Positions 14,622 to 22,584 of a DNA stretch of 64,000 bases are shown here, in pieces. The notes under the pieces were generated by a model that saw nothing but the letters and a program-made list of their open reading frames with translations, made no database searches and was not told the origin of the DNA. The stretch's first letter is position 1. Every line of letters begins with the position of its first letter. Both the position numbers and the translations under genes were made by a program. The stretch is from CAVVNC01 sp963750015. GTDB lineage: Bacteria; Desulfobacterota; Syntrophorhabdia; Syntrophorhabdales; WCHB1-27. The DNA is taken from the NCBI GenBank assembly GCA_963750015.1, contig CAVVPU010000059.1, forward strand, positions 1 through 64,000. Direction: 5' to 3'.

Positions 14622-14951
14622 ATGAAAAAAAGAGGTTTTACGGTAAGGAGATCGGGATCGAAGCCGGCCAATAGCAGCAAGACGGTCGAGGAGATCATCA
14701 AGGAGGCAAGGGAGGCTGTGAAGGGTGGTGGGTACCGGGAACAGTCTCTGAGTATACACGGCCTAATTTGCGCCAAATGCGGCCGTGAATTCGAACCCAA
14801 CGAACGCCACCTTCTCACTGTGCATCACAAGGATGGGAATCCTCACAACAATCCACCGGACGGCTCCAACTGGGAGAACCTCTGCGTCTATTGTCATGAT
14901 GACGAGCACAGCAGGGGACTTCTCGCCGACTACTTCAATGAAAGGAAATAG
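14622..14951 (+). CDS. HNH endonuclease, YajD-like
   Basis: 109 residues. The C-terminal half is a compact HNH fold: CAKCGREF, then LLTVHHKDGNPHNNPPDG, then NWENLCVYCHDDEH, giving the four zinc-binding cysteines (two CxxC pairs) and the HH...N...H catalytic set. The N-terminal 45 residues are basic and helical. The architecture is that of the small single-domain YajD family, whose cellular role is unsettled. There is no adjacent methylase, toxin partner or phage gene, so neither restriction nor mobile-element function is supported. It is divergent from ilvB, with about 180 nt between the gene start and the ilvB leader. Confidence 0.85.
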   Translation: MKKRGFTVRRSGSKPANSSKTVEEIIKEAREAVKGGGYREQSLSIHGLICAKCGREFEPNERHLLTVHHKDGNPHNNPPDGSNWENLCVYCHDDEHSRGLLADYFNERK

Positions 14952-14997
14952 GCGCCATCTGCCCGGCATGCCTAATTGAGACTGGTCGCGGCTGCTT

Positions 14998-15330
14998 TCA
15001 ATCCCATGTCTTCCACACCTCGGGCGCATACCCGACAGTTGCCTTGTTCCCGTTCCTCACAATAGGCGTCTTGAGGATCAAAGGATGCTTCAGGGCCTCC
15101 TCCTCCGGGTCGTGGCTCATGTACTTGAGGTTGAGCCGGACATATTCTCGGCCTTCCGTGTTGATGAGTCCACTTTCACCAAGTGCCTCCCTGACGCTCC
15201 TCAACTCGCCCCTGCTTGGCCCTCGCTCAGCAAGATTGACAAACTGGAACGGGATGCGTCTCTCCTTAAAATACCTTTGTGCCTTTTTTGTCTCCTGACA
15301 CTTGAGGGTGCCAAAAATCTGTAGGTTCAA
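14998..15330 (-). CDS. ArsC/Spx-family protein
   Basis: 110 residues with the thioredoxin-like ArsC fold: MNLQIFGTLKCQETKKAQRY carries a single N-terminal Cys (residue 11) without a CxxC, and the C-terminal part ends HPLILKTPIVRNGNKATVGY, as in YffB/ArsC relatives. The arsenate reductase signature (HxCxTSR) is absent, so true arsenate reduction is doubtful. The start is TTG at 15328-15330 with AAAGGAG 7-8 nt upstream. It is convergent with the HNH gene and divergent from tkt. Confidence 0.8.
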   Translation of the reverse strand: MNLQIFGTLKCQETKKAQRYFKERRIPFQFVNLAERGPSRGELRSVREALGESGLINTEGREYVRLNLKYMSHDPEEEALKHPLILKTPIVRNGNKATVGYAPEVWKTWD

Positions 15331-15439
15331 GGCGTCTCCTTTATCTTTGAAGAGACAAAACTATCGTATCCTCAATGATAGCAGATTTTTGGACAGGCCC
15401 CAAACAAAGATTGGACGGGGCCTTTCGAGATTGATGAGC

Positions 15440-15468
15440 TTGACCATGCATAATGGGGGACTTATATA
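15440..15468 (+). promoter_or_regulatory. Promoter of the tkt-tal-zwf-pgl operon
   Basis: TTGACC (15440-15445), a 17-bp spacer and TATATA (15463-15468), about 64 nt before the tkt start. Confidence 0.65.
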
Positions 15469-15531
15469 ACTTATACGAGAAGGCTCTTCTATGCAGTTTT
15501 GAGAGAGCAGAGAAGTGCAGGAGGAGAAAAC

Positions 15532-17370
15532 ATGGATGGGGTAACGACAACCTACCTGGAGAACCTTGCCAAGCTGGTGCGCTACTATATTCTTTTGTGT
15601 ACGGGAAAGGCGGGGTCCGGCCATCCCACGTCCTCTCTTTCGGCAGCCGATGTTGCGACAGGCTTAATGTTCGGAGGTTTTTTTCTCTTCGATCCAACGG
15701 AACCGTCGCTCCCCAACAACGACCGTTTCGTACTTTCCAAAGGTCATGCCTCACCCCTGTTTTATGCCCTTTGGACCGTTGCGGGCCAGATTAGCGAACA
15801 GGAGCTGATGACGTATCGACAATTCGGCAGTCCCCTGGAGGGGCATCCGACACCCCACTTTCGCTACGTCGATGCAGCGACCGGCTCACTCGGGCAAGGG
15901 CTTTCGATCGGCGTGGGTATGGCTCTCAATGCCAAACGGGTCGATAAGCTACCCTATCGGACTTATGTGCTCCTCGGGGACAGTGAGATGGCCGAAGGCT
16001 CGAACTGGGAGGCCATCCAAATAGCCGCCCACTATAAACTTGACAATCTCGTGGGCATCGTCGACGTGAACCGCCTCGGCCAGAGAGGTGAGACCATGTA
16101 CGGCTGGGACACGGAGGCCTATGCGAAGAGAGTCGGTTCCTTCGGCTGGGAGACCGTTACCATCGACGGCCATTCCTTCGATGAAATTCTTCCTGCTTTC
16201 AGAACGGCTCGCGACGTCAAGGAAAAGCCTGTAATGATTATCGCGCGGACCATCAAGGGCAAAGGGGTACCGGCGATCGAGAATCAGAACGGCTGGCACG
16301 GGAAGGCCCTCAAGAAAGAGGACGTAGACGAGGCCCTGAGGCTGCTTCAACCGTTGGATATCGGGGTTCGGGGAAGAATGGCGAGACCTCAGGACTTGAA
16401 GCCTGACCGCGTCTCGCCAGGTGATGCAGCACCTCTTGCATACAAACGAGGGGAAGAGGTTGCCACGAGAAGGGCCTACGGCAATGCTTTGAAGCGTCTC
16501 TACCCCGCCTTTCCCGATATGGTCGTGCTCGACGGAGAGGTGAGCAATTCAACGTACGCTGAGGTGTTTGAGGAGGCCTTTCCCGACCGATACTTCGAGA
16601 TGTATATTGCCGAGCAAAACATGGCTGGAGTCGCAGTCGGCCTCTCCGCGCGGGGCAAGGTCCCTTTCGTCTCGACCTTTGCCGCCTTCCTTTCCAGGGC
16701 CTATGACCAGATACGGATGGGTCAGTACTCTGAGGCAAATATCAAGTTCTGCGGTTCTCACGCGGGCGTATCGATAGGAGAGGACGGCCCGTCTCAGATG
16801 GGGCTCGAAGACATTGCGATGTTCAGAAGCATCATCGACAGCGTGCTCTTTTACCCGTCAGATGCGGTCTCCACCGAGAGACTGGTGGAACAGGCGGCCC
16901 GCCTGAGGGGCATAGTCTATATACGCACGTCGAGGGGCACGACTCCTGTGATATACGACCCAACAGAAGAATTCCCCATCGGTGGGAACAAGGTGGTCCG
17001 AAAGGATGACAAAGACAGCGTGGCAGTGGTTACGGCCGGTATAACGCTTTTCGAGGCCCTCGGCGCTTACGAGGAGCTGGCGAAACAAAAGATCGCAATC
17101 AGGGTTATCGACCTTTACTCTGTCAAGCCGATCGACGAGGCCCTTCTCAAGGAATCCCTCGGGCCGGCAAAGGTCGTTCTCACGGTCGAAGACCATCACC
17201 CGGAAGGGGGCCTGGGAGAGGCGGTCAGGACCCGGCTCGAAGGGTCGGGAATACCCGTTCATAGTCTCGCGGTGACAAAACTGCCGAGAAGCGGAAAGCC
17301 GGGTGAGCTGCTTGATTTCGAAGAGATATCGAAAGGTGCCATAATAAGGAAGGTTAAGGAGCTTTTATGA
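15532..17370 (+). CDS. tkt: Transketolase
   Basis: 612 residues. A thiamine diphosphate enzyme moving two-carbon units between sugar phosphates in the non-oxidative pentose phosphate pathway. Visible are the N-terminal KAGSGHPTSSLSAADVATGL, the ThDP/Mg motif GDSEMAEGSNWEAIQIAAHY ending in an N (about 160-190), the Pyr domain with EQNMAGVAVGLS, and the C-terminal domain. At about 610 residues it belongs to the shorter transketolases that resemble a fusion of the two archaeal-type subunits rather than the 660-residue enteric form. The ATG at 15532 follows AGGAGGAG; a frame extension upstream lacks support. It overlaps tal by 4 nt. Confidence 0.95.
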   Translation: MDGVTTTYLENLAKLVRYYILLCTGKAGSGHPTSSLSAADVATGLMFGGFFLFDPTEPSLPNNDRFVLSKGHASPLFYALWTVAGQISEQELMTYRQFGSPLEGHPTPHFRYVDAATGSLGQGLSIGVGMALNAKRVDKLPYRTYVLLGDSEMAEGSNWEAIQIAAHYKLDNLVGIVDVNRLGQRGETMYGWDTEAYAKRVGSFGWETVTIDGHSFDEILPAFRTARDVKEKPVMIIARTIKGKGVPAIENQNGWHGKALKKEDVDEALRLLQPLDIGVRGRMARPQDLKPDRVSPGDAAPLAYKRGEEVATRRAYGNALKRLYPAFPDMVVLDGEVSNSTYAEVFEEAFPDRYFEMYIAEQNMAGVAVGLSARGKVPFVSTFAAFLSRAYDQIRMGQYSEANIKFCGSHAGVSIGEDGPSQMGLEDIAMFRSIIDSVLFYPSDAVSTERLVEQAARLRGIVYIRTSRGTTPVIYDPTEEFPIGGNKVVRKDDKDSVAVVTAGITLFEALGAYEELAKQKIAIRVIDLYSVKPIDEALLKESLGPAKVVLTVEDHHPEGGLGEAVRTRLEGSGIPVHSLAVTKLPRSGKPGELLDFEEISKGAIIRKVKELL

Positions 17371-18230
17371 GACCGGACCATCTCAAGACAAAGATATTCC
17401 TCGACGGCGGAAATCCCGAGGAGACAAAGGAGATCATAGATACCCTGGGATTTCTGGATGGTCAAACGACCAACCCGACCCTCATCTCCAAAAACCCCGG
17501 AGTCCGTGAATATGTCGAACAGAAAAAGAAGTTTACAAAGAATGAGCTCTCTCAATATTATCGCGATGTGGTGAAAAAGATCTCGGCCATGATACCGGGA
17601 GGCTCAATCTCCGTGGAAGTCTATGCAGACGGAGCATCCAGGGCTGATCAGATGCTTGCGCAGGGCAAAGAGATGTTCAAGTGGATTCCTAACGCCCACA
17701 TCAAATTTCCCACCTCATCGGAAGGTCTTAAGGCGGCATCTATGGCCGTGAAGGACGGCTTGCGGGTGAACATGACCCTCTGCTTCACTCAAGGTCAGGC
17801 AGCGGCGGTCTATGCCGCCACACGTGGGGCCCGAGAGGGCGATGTTTTCGTCTCGCCCTTTATCGGACGTTTGGATGACAAAGGTGCAAACGGGATGGAT
17901 CTGATCGCGAATATCCTGTGCATGTATGAAAAAGGGGATGGTCACGTAGAAGTCCTGACCGCGAGCGTGAGAAGTATCGACCATCTGCTCTATGCCATAA
18001 AGCTCGGCTCCCATATCATAACTTCGCCCTTCGCCATATTGAAGGAGTGGGGGGAAAGGGGTCTTCCCATGCCCGGAACCGACTACGAGTACAGGCCTGA
18101 CAACCTTAGAGCAATCCCTTATGAAGAGATAGATCTTTCTAAGGCCTGGCAGGAGTACAATATACGACATGAGCTGACGGATAAGGGGATGGAGAGGTTT
18201 TCAGAGGACTGGAACTCTCTGATCGGGTGA
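17367..18230 (+). CDS. tal: Transaldolase
   Basis: 287 residues. The class I aldolase TIM barrel is recognisable from IFLDGGNPEE, GQTTNPTLISKNP and the Schiff-base region NAHIKFPTSSEG, whose Lys should be catalytic, and RVNMTLCFTQGQA. It transfers a dihydroxyacetone unit between sugar phosphates. The start ATG overlaps the tkt stop by 4 nt, so the two are translationally coupled. Length is between the short MipB type (about 215) and the TalB type (about 317), with an extended C-terminus. Confidence 0.92.
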   Translation: MRPDHLKTKIFLDGGNPEETKEIIDTLGFLDGQTTNPTLISKNPGVREYVEQKKKFTKNELSQYYRDVVKKISAMIPGGSISVEVYADGASRADQMLAQGKEMFKWIPNAHIKFPTSSEGLKAASMAVKDGLRVNMTLCFTQGQAAAVYAATRGAREGDVFVSPFIGRLDDKGANGMDLIANILCMYEKGDGHVEVLTASVRSIDHLLYAIKLGSHIITSPFAILKEWGERGLPMPGTDYEYRPDNLRAIPYEEIDLSKAWQEYNIRHELTDKGMERFSEDWNSLIG

Positions 18231-18267
18231 AACCCTTTTATCGACCGCCAGGCTAATCCGGTGACTT

Positions 18268-19812
18268 TTGTTCGACAACGAGATCACAATAGACAGCCGT
18301 TATCTTCAGACTTGCGACATCCCCACCTCGGAAGCCGGTTTGCGCCCCTTTACGCTAGTGATCTTCGGAGGGGGAGGCGATCTGAGCCAGCGTAAGCTTA
18401 TCCCTTCTCTCTTTCATCTTTTCGTACAAAAGGAGCTGCCCAGTCCGTTCTCGATACTTGCCTTCGACCGTATAGAGCTTGACGACAACCACTACCGAAT
18501 TCTCATGAAAGAAGCTGTCAAGAGGTCAAGCCAGACGTCTTTCGATGAGGGCAGATGGAACCAGTTCGGCCAACAGCTCTTCTATTTACAGGGAAATTTT
18601 CAGAAGGACGAAGATTATTCGAGGCTCAAGGAAAAAGTCGACCGGATAGGCGTGCCGTTTTCCGGGGCGAAGCACCTGATCTGTTACATGGCGGTACCGC
18701 CCCAGGTGGTCCCCCTCACCGTGGGAAAGATGAAGGATCGTGATCTGTGCAGCGGTCCATATAACATGAAGATCATCGTCGAGAAACCCTTTGGCGAGGA
18801 CAGGAAGTCAGCGGCTGAACTGAACAGAATACTCATCGGTGCCTTCGACGAGAACGAGATCTACCGGATCGACCACTACCTCGCAAAGGAGCCGGTGGAC
18901 AACATAATCTTTTTCCGATTCTCCAACACGATTTTCGAAGAGGTCTGGAACAGGCGTTACGTGGACAATGTGCAGATTACGGTGGCCGAAGACATAGGAA
19001 TCGAGCACCGGGGCGCGTTCTACGAAAAAGCGGGAGTGGTGAGGGACATAGTACAGAACCATTTACTCCAGATCCTGTCTTTGATGGCCATGGAAGCCCC
19101 CATTGGGTTCACCCCGGACTTCATACGAGATGAGAAGATGAAAATAGTCAACTCCATAAGGCCCATGGATGAAAGGTACATCGATCGTTTCATCGTGCGG
19201 GGGCAATACGGCCCGGGAACGATCGAGGGCGAGCCAATCCCTGGGTATCGCTCGGAACCCAATGTCTCTGCCCAATCGAATATGGCCACCTTCTTTGCTG
19301 CCAAATTCTACGTCGACAACCTGCGCTGGGCGGGAGTGCCTTTCTACTTGAGAACGGGCAAGCGCCTTCCCAAGCGCATTACCGAGATCTGCATACAGTT
19401 CAAACGTCTTCCCCTGCGTTTGTTCGGAAGGACCTGCGACGTCCTGGAGCCGAACGTGCTCTTTCTTACAGTGCAGCCCGACGAAAGGATCGCACTTCGT
19501 TTCCACGTCAAATATCCGTATTCAGGGAACCAGATCTATCCTGTTCGTATGGACTTCAGTTACAAAGAGACTTTTAAGACCCCACTTCATCTTCCTTATG
19601 AAAGGCTCCTCATTGACGTGATGAAGGGTGATCTGACACTATTTGTGAGAGAAGATACGATCGAACAGATGTGGTCAATAGTCGATCCCATCAACGCGCG
19701 TTGGGAGAGTGAACCCCCTGACAACTTTCCCAACTATGAACCCGGCACATGGGGCCCGGCCGAGGCTGACGACCTCCTCGCGAGGGAGGGAAGGGCATGG
19801 CTCACGAGCTGA
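18268..19812 (+). CDS. zwf: Glucose-6-phosphate 1-dehydrogenase
   Basis: 514 residues. The NADP-binding motif VIFGGGGDLSQRKL (about 30-45) has the family pattern GxxGDL. The active-site segment RIDHYLAKEPVDN holds the catalytic His, and LRTGKRLPKR is also conserved. It oxidises glucose 6-phosphate to 6-phosphogluconolactone with reduction of NADP. The start appears to be TTG at 18268-18270 with only a weak upstream GGTGA; no better start exists near the conserved N-terminus. It overlaps pgl by 16 nt, and the next enzyme in the pathway is therefore made from the same message. Confidence 0.95.
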   Translation: MFDNEITIDSRYLQTCDIPTSEAGLRPFTLVIFGGGGDLSQRKLIPSLFHLFVQKELPSPFSILAFDRIELDDNHYRILMKEAVKRSSQTSFDEGRWNQFGQQLFYLQGNFQKDEDYSRLKEKVDRIGVPFSGAKHLICYMAVPPQVVPLTVGKMKDRDLCSGPYNMKIIVEKPFGEDRKSAAELNRILIGAFDENEIYRIDHYLAKEPVDNIIFFRFSNTIFEEVWNRRYVDNVQITVAEDIGIEHRGAFYEKAGVVRDIVQNHLLQILSLMAMEAPIGFTPDFIRDEKMKIVNSIRPMDERYIDRFIVRGQYGPGTIEGEPIPGYRSEPNVSAQSNMATFFAAKFYVDNLRWAGVPFYLRTGKRLPKRITEICIQFKRLPLRLFGRTCDVLEPNVLFLTVQPDERIALRFHVKYPYSGNQIYPVRMDFSYKETFKTPLHLPYERLLIDVMKGDLTLFVREDTIEQMWSIVDPINARWESEPPDNFPNYEPGTWGPAEADDLLAREGRAWLTS

Positions 19813-20579
19813 TTCAGGACCCGGACAGCCGCCGGAATATACTCATATTTCAAAAGAAAGAAGAGATGTGGCCGTTTATGACAGAGCGGTTCGGGGAATT
19901 AGCAAAAAGGAGAATCCTCGAAAGCAATCGTTTCTCCGCGGCCCTGTCAGGAGGCAATACGCCAGTCGATCTCTATGTCGGAATAGGACAGGTCTGCCGG
20001 AACCTGGACTGGAAGGCCGTTCACCTGTTCCTCGTGGATGAACGGGTCGTGCCTTACACGGACGAACGGAGCAACCTTGGGATGATCAAAAAGAGCCTTA
20101 TCGATTCGATACCTATTCCTCCCACCAATGTCCACGCTATATCTACCCGGACCGATCCCCCCGGATCGGCAAAAATGTACGAGGACGAATTGACGAGCTT
20201 TTTTAGGTTGGTCCCGGGAAGCGTTCCTGAATTCGACCTGATCCTTCTCGGTTTGGGTGAGGATGGTCACACGGCATCCCTCTTCCCAGGTTTGAGTGAC
20301 CTGGAGAATGATAGTCGTCTTGTTCGGGCCATCGAGTCCGATGGGCAACAGATTGCCAGGATAAGCATGACCCTTCGGACGATCAACCATGGACGAAGCG
20401 TCTTCTTCCTTGTCACGGGGGGTGCCAAAGCCAAGACAGTGCTTCGAGTCGTGGAGAAAGAAGACCGGTCCCTGCCCGCAACTCTCGTAAGGCCTGTGAA
20501 AGGGGATCTTTTCTATATTCTCGACAAAGAAGCAGGAAGCTTGCTCAGCCAAGACCGGCTGAAAGCCGGGAAAAGGTGA
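19797..20579 (+). CDS. pgl: 6-phosphogluconolactonase
   Basis: 260 residues of the NagB/Pgl (DevB) family. Motifs include FSAALSGGNTPVDLYVGIGQ, the VDERVVPYTDERSN active-site region and LLGLGEDGHTASLFPG. It hydrolyses the lactone produced by Zwf to 6-phosphogluconate, the substrate of gnd at 39775. It begins inside the end of zwf and is convergent with the cyclase gene 34 nt on. Confidence 0.93.
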   Translation: MAHELIQDPDSRRNILIFQKKEEMWPFMTERFGELAKRRILESNRFSAALSGGNTPVDLYVGIGQVCRNLDWKAVHLFLVDERVVPYTDERSNLGMIKKSLIDSIPIPPTNVHAISTRTDPPGSAKMYEDELTSFFRLVPGSVPEFDLILLGLGEDGHTASLFPGLSDLENDSRLVRAIESDGQQIARISMTLRTINHGRSVFFLVTGGAKAKTVLRVVEKEDRSLPATLVRPVKGDLFYILDKEAGSLLSQDRLKAGKR

Positions 20580-20613
20580 GCAAGAAGCCCTGAAGCAATC
20601 ATCATTCGTCCTT

Positions 20614-21258
20614 TTAGCGAAACAGGGGACGGATAATTGCACGTGCCGGAGATGCCTCACCGCCCGCAATGCGAAGGGGCAGGCATGCAAAATCGTAAAC
20701 CCCTGCACCTGCGGCGGAAAGGTCGAGCCCCTCGACAATACATACTGACGCTTCGAGGAGCACCCGATGCGCCTCGATCTCGTTTTGACTAATGCCGCCT
20801 ATAGAAAGGTAGTCTATGCCCACGGTCCTCACTCTTTTCTGCACAAGAAGGACCGCGGCCTGTGTCGAAAGATAGACATAATCCCGGTTGAACTCCTTTT
20901 CGGCCCACAGCTGTGAATTGCGGGTCTTAAAGAGGAGTATCTCCCCGGGTTGCACCACGCACGCCTCGATGTCGGAAGGCTTGATCGATTCGTTGTCGAT
21001 AATTTCTACCACCCGGGCTTTCCCGACTAGTGCCTCTATTGAGATTCGATCAATGGGCAAGCCCTTTTCCAGGAAGTGAAGGGGAGCGTCGATATGGGTT
21101 CCTGAATGAGCGCTCATCAAGACGCGAGAAACGTTTGCCACATCTCCTCTGCCTATGTCCTGCACCCGGTCTATCTGAACGATAGGGTCTCCGGGATAGT
21201 GCAGCATATCCGACTTGAGAGGCACCGAAATGTCGATCCAGGCTCCTTGCCGCTCCAT
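20614..21258 (-). CDS. Cyclase-family (kynurenine formamidase-like) hydrolase
   Basis: 214 residues. The metal-binding HSGTHIDAPLHF motif (family pattern HxGTHxDxPxHF) lies near residue 48, followed by GEILLFKTRNSQLW, VGIDYLSIGG and AHRVLLEASVCIVEGLDL, all typical of the cyclase/formamidase family (PF04199). Members hydrolyse amide or ester bonds using a metal; the substrate here is unknown, and no tryptophan degradation genes are nearby. The ATG at 21256-21258 is chosen because AAGGAGG lies 6 nt upstream; the frame is open for 81 more codons, which look non-coding. It is divergent from nuoA and convergent with pgl. Confidence 0.85.
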   Translation of the reverse strand: MERQGAWIDISVPLKSDMLHYPGDPIVQIDRVQDIGRGDVANVSRVLMSAHSGTHIDAPLHFLEKGLPIDRISIEALVGKARVVEIIDNESIKPSDIEACVVQPGEILLFKTRNSQLWAEKEFNRDYVYLSTQAAVLLVQKRVRTVGIDYLSIGGISQNEIEAHRVLLEASVCIVEGLDLSAAGAGVYDFACLPLRIAGGEASPARAIIRPLFR

Positions 21259-21415
21259 CGCACCCTCCTTAATGTTCACAAAGTATAAGCATAGGAGCCT
21301 CGACTCGTAAAGACCGAAGGGAAGTGGGGAAAATAATTGGCAGATTGGTACTGCATGGCATGTGACTTTCTGCGACAGATCACCTCTTTTCCCTTGGGCT
21401 GTCTGATAAATTCGA

Positions 21416-21444
21416 TTGACAAAGACCAGGTAGGGAACAATATT
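21416..21444 (+). promoter_or_regulatory. Candidate promoter of the nuo operon
   Basis: TTGACA (21416-21421), a 17-bp spacer and AATATT (21439-21444), about 45 nt before nuoA. The -10 is imperfect. No ArcA- or FNR-like site was obvious. Confidence 0.45.
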
Positions 21445-21489
21445 TAGCCTAGGTTTGCCGCCCATTTTATCTTCCAAAAAGGAATGTCT

Positions 21490-21915
21490 ATGGGAATTCA
21501 AGGAGGACAGACTCTACTTTGGCCGCTGGCCGTCTATTTCGGGGCAGTTCTGGCCCTTGCGGCCTTTATGATTACTTCGTCCTACCTTCTGGGAGAGCGG
21601 CGTCCGGTAAATAGAGTGCCCCGGCCTTATGAATCGGGAATAACTCCTACGGGCTCGGCATGGATACATTTCGACGTCAAGTACTATCTCATAGCCATGT
21701 TCTTCGTGATCTTCGACGTCGAAACGGTTTTCATCTATGCCTGGGCTGTGGCAGTTAAAGATGCCGGATGGCGAGGCTTTGCCGAGATGGCAGTTTTTAT
21801 CGGTATTTTGCTCGCCGGTTTGTTTTATTTATGGAAGATGGGCGCGCTCGATTGGGCGGTCTTTGTCCGCCGCAGCGGCCGCCCAAGTGGGATAGGTCAT
21901 GAGCCGGAAGCATAA
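21490..21915 (+). CDS. nuoA: NADH-quinone oxidoreductase subunit A
   Basis: About 141 residues, with three transmembrane helices and the family motif ERRPVNRVPRPYESGITPTG in the first cytoplasmic loop, then HFDVKYYLIAMFFVIFDVET. NuoA lies at the junction of the membrane and peripheral arms of complex I. The second of two near ATGs (21490) is preferred because AAGGA lies 6 nt before it. It overlaps nuoB by 17 nt. Confidence 0.95.
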   Translation: MGIQGGQTLLWPLAVYFGAVLALAAFMITSSYLLGERRPVNRVPRPYESGITPTGSAWIHFDVKYYLIAMFFVIFDVETVFIYAWAVAVKDAGWRGFAEMAVFIGILLAGLFYLWKMGALDWAVFVRRSGRPSGIGHEPEA

Positions 21916-22525
21916 AGCCGGCCAGACGGCTATCCAGGGAACGACCGTTGGGTCGTCCGGAATACCAGGTCTGGTGCTTGCCAGGCTTCAAGAACTCGTT
22001 GCCTGGGGAAGAAAGTACTCTCTGTGGCCTCTCAACTTCGGAAGCTCTTGTTGCTACATAGAAATGGCGGCGGCGGTTACCCCGAAATATGACCTCGCCC
22101 GGTTTGGAGCGGAGGTGTTGCGTGGGAGCCCCCGGGAGGCAGACCTGCTCATCGTCGCCGGAACGGTATTCAAGAAGCTTGCACCGGTCGTGAAGCGGCT
22201 ATACGACCAGATGATGGAGCCAAAATGGGTCGTATCCATGGGGTCCTGTGCGAATTCTGGCGGCATGTACGACATTTACAGCGTGGTCCAGGGGGTTGAC
22301 ACCTTTCTCCCGGTTGATGTGTACGTTCCGGGATGTCCCCCACGTCCTGATGCCCTGCTCGAAGGGCTTATGCTGCTCCAACAGGTGGTCGCGGGCGAGA
22401 AGAGGCCTTTGAGCTGGGTAGCGGGCCCGAAAGGGATTGAAAGACCGGCATTCCCTTCGATGAGGGAAACCAAGTGGTCAAACAGGATCAAGGAAAAATG
22501 CCTTCGACCACCCGATGAGATATGA
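21899..22525 (+). CDS. nuoB: NADH-quinone oxidoreductase subunit B
   Basis: 208 residues. The four ligands of iron-sulfur cluster N2 are visible in FGSSCCYIEM (adjacent Cys pair), MGSCANSGG and VYVPGCPPRPDALLEG. This subunit carries the last cluster before quinone. It starts within nuoA and is followed by a 59-nt gap that contains a 13-codon reading frame leading into nuoCD. Confidence 0.96.
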   Translation: MSRKHKAGQTAIQGTTVGSSGIPGLVLARLQELVAWGRKYSLWPLNFGSSCCYIEMAAAVTPKYDLARFGAEVLRGSPREADLLIVAGTVFKKLAPVVKRLYDQMMEPKWVVSMGSCANSGGMYDIYSVVQGVDTFLPVDVYVPGCPPRPDALLEGLMLLQQVVAGEKRPLSWVAGPKGIERPAFPSMRETKWSNRIKEKCLRPPDEI

Positions 22526-22584
22526 AATGAGCCGCAGGAAGGAACAATGACCAAAATGACGCCGGTAGTGAGGGCCATACGGAT

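Noticed and set aside
14622..14951. HNH gene as part of a restriction or phage-defence island
   Set aside because: The neighbours are housekeeping metabolic genes; no methylase, helicase or integrase accompanies it.
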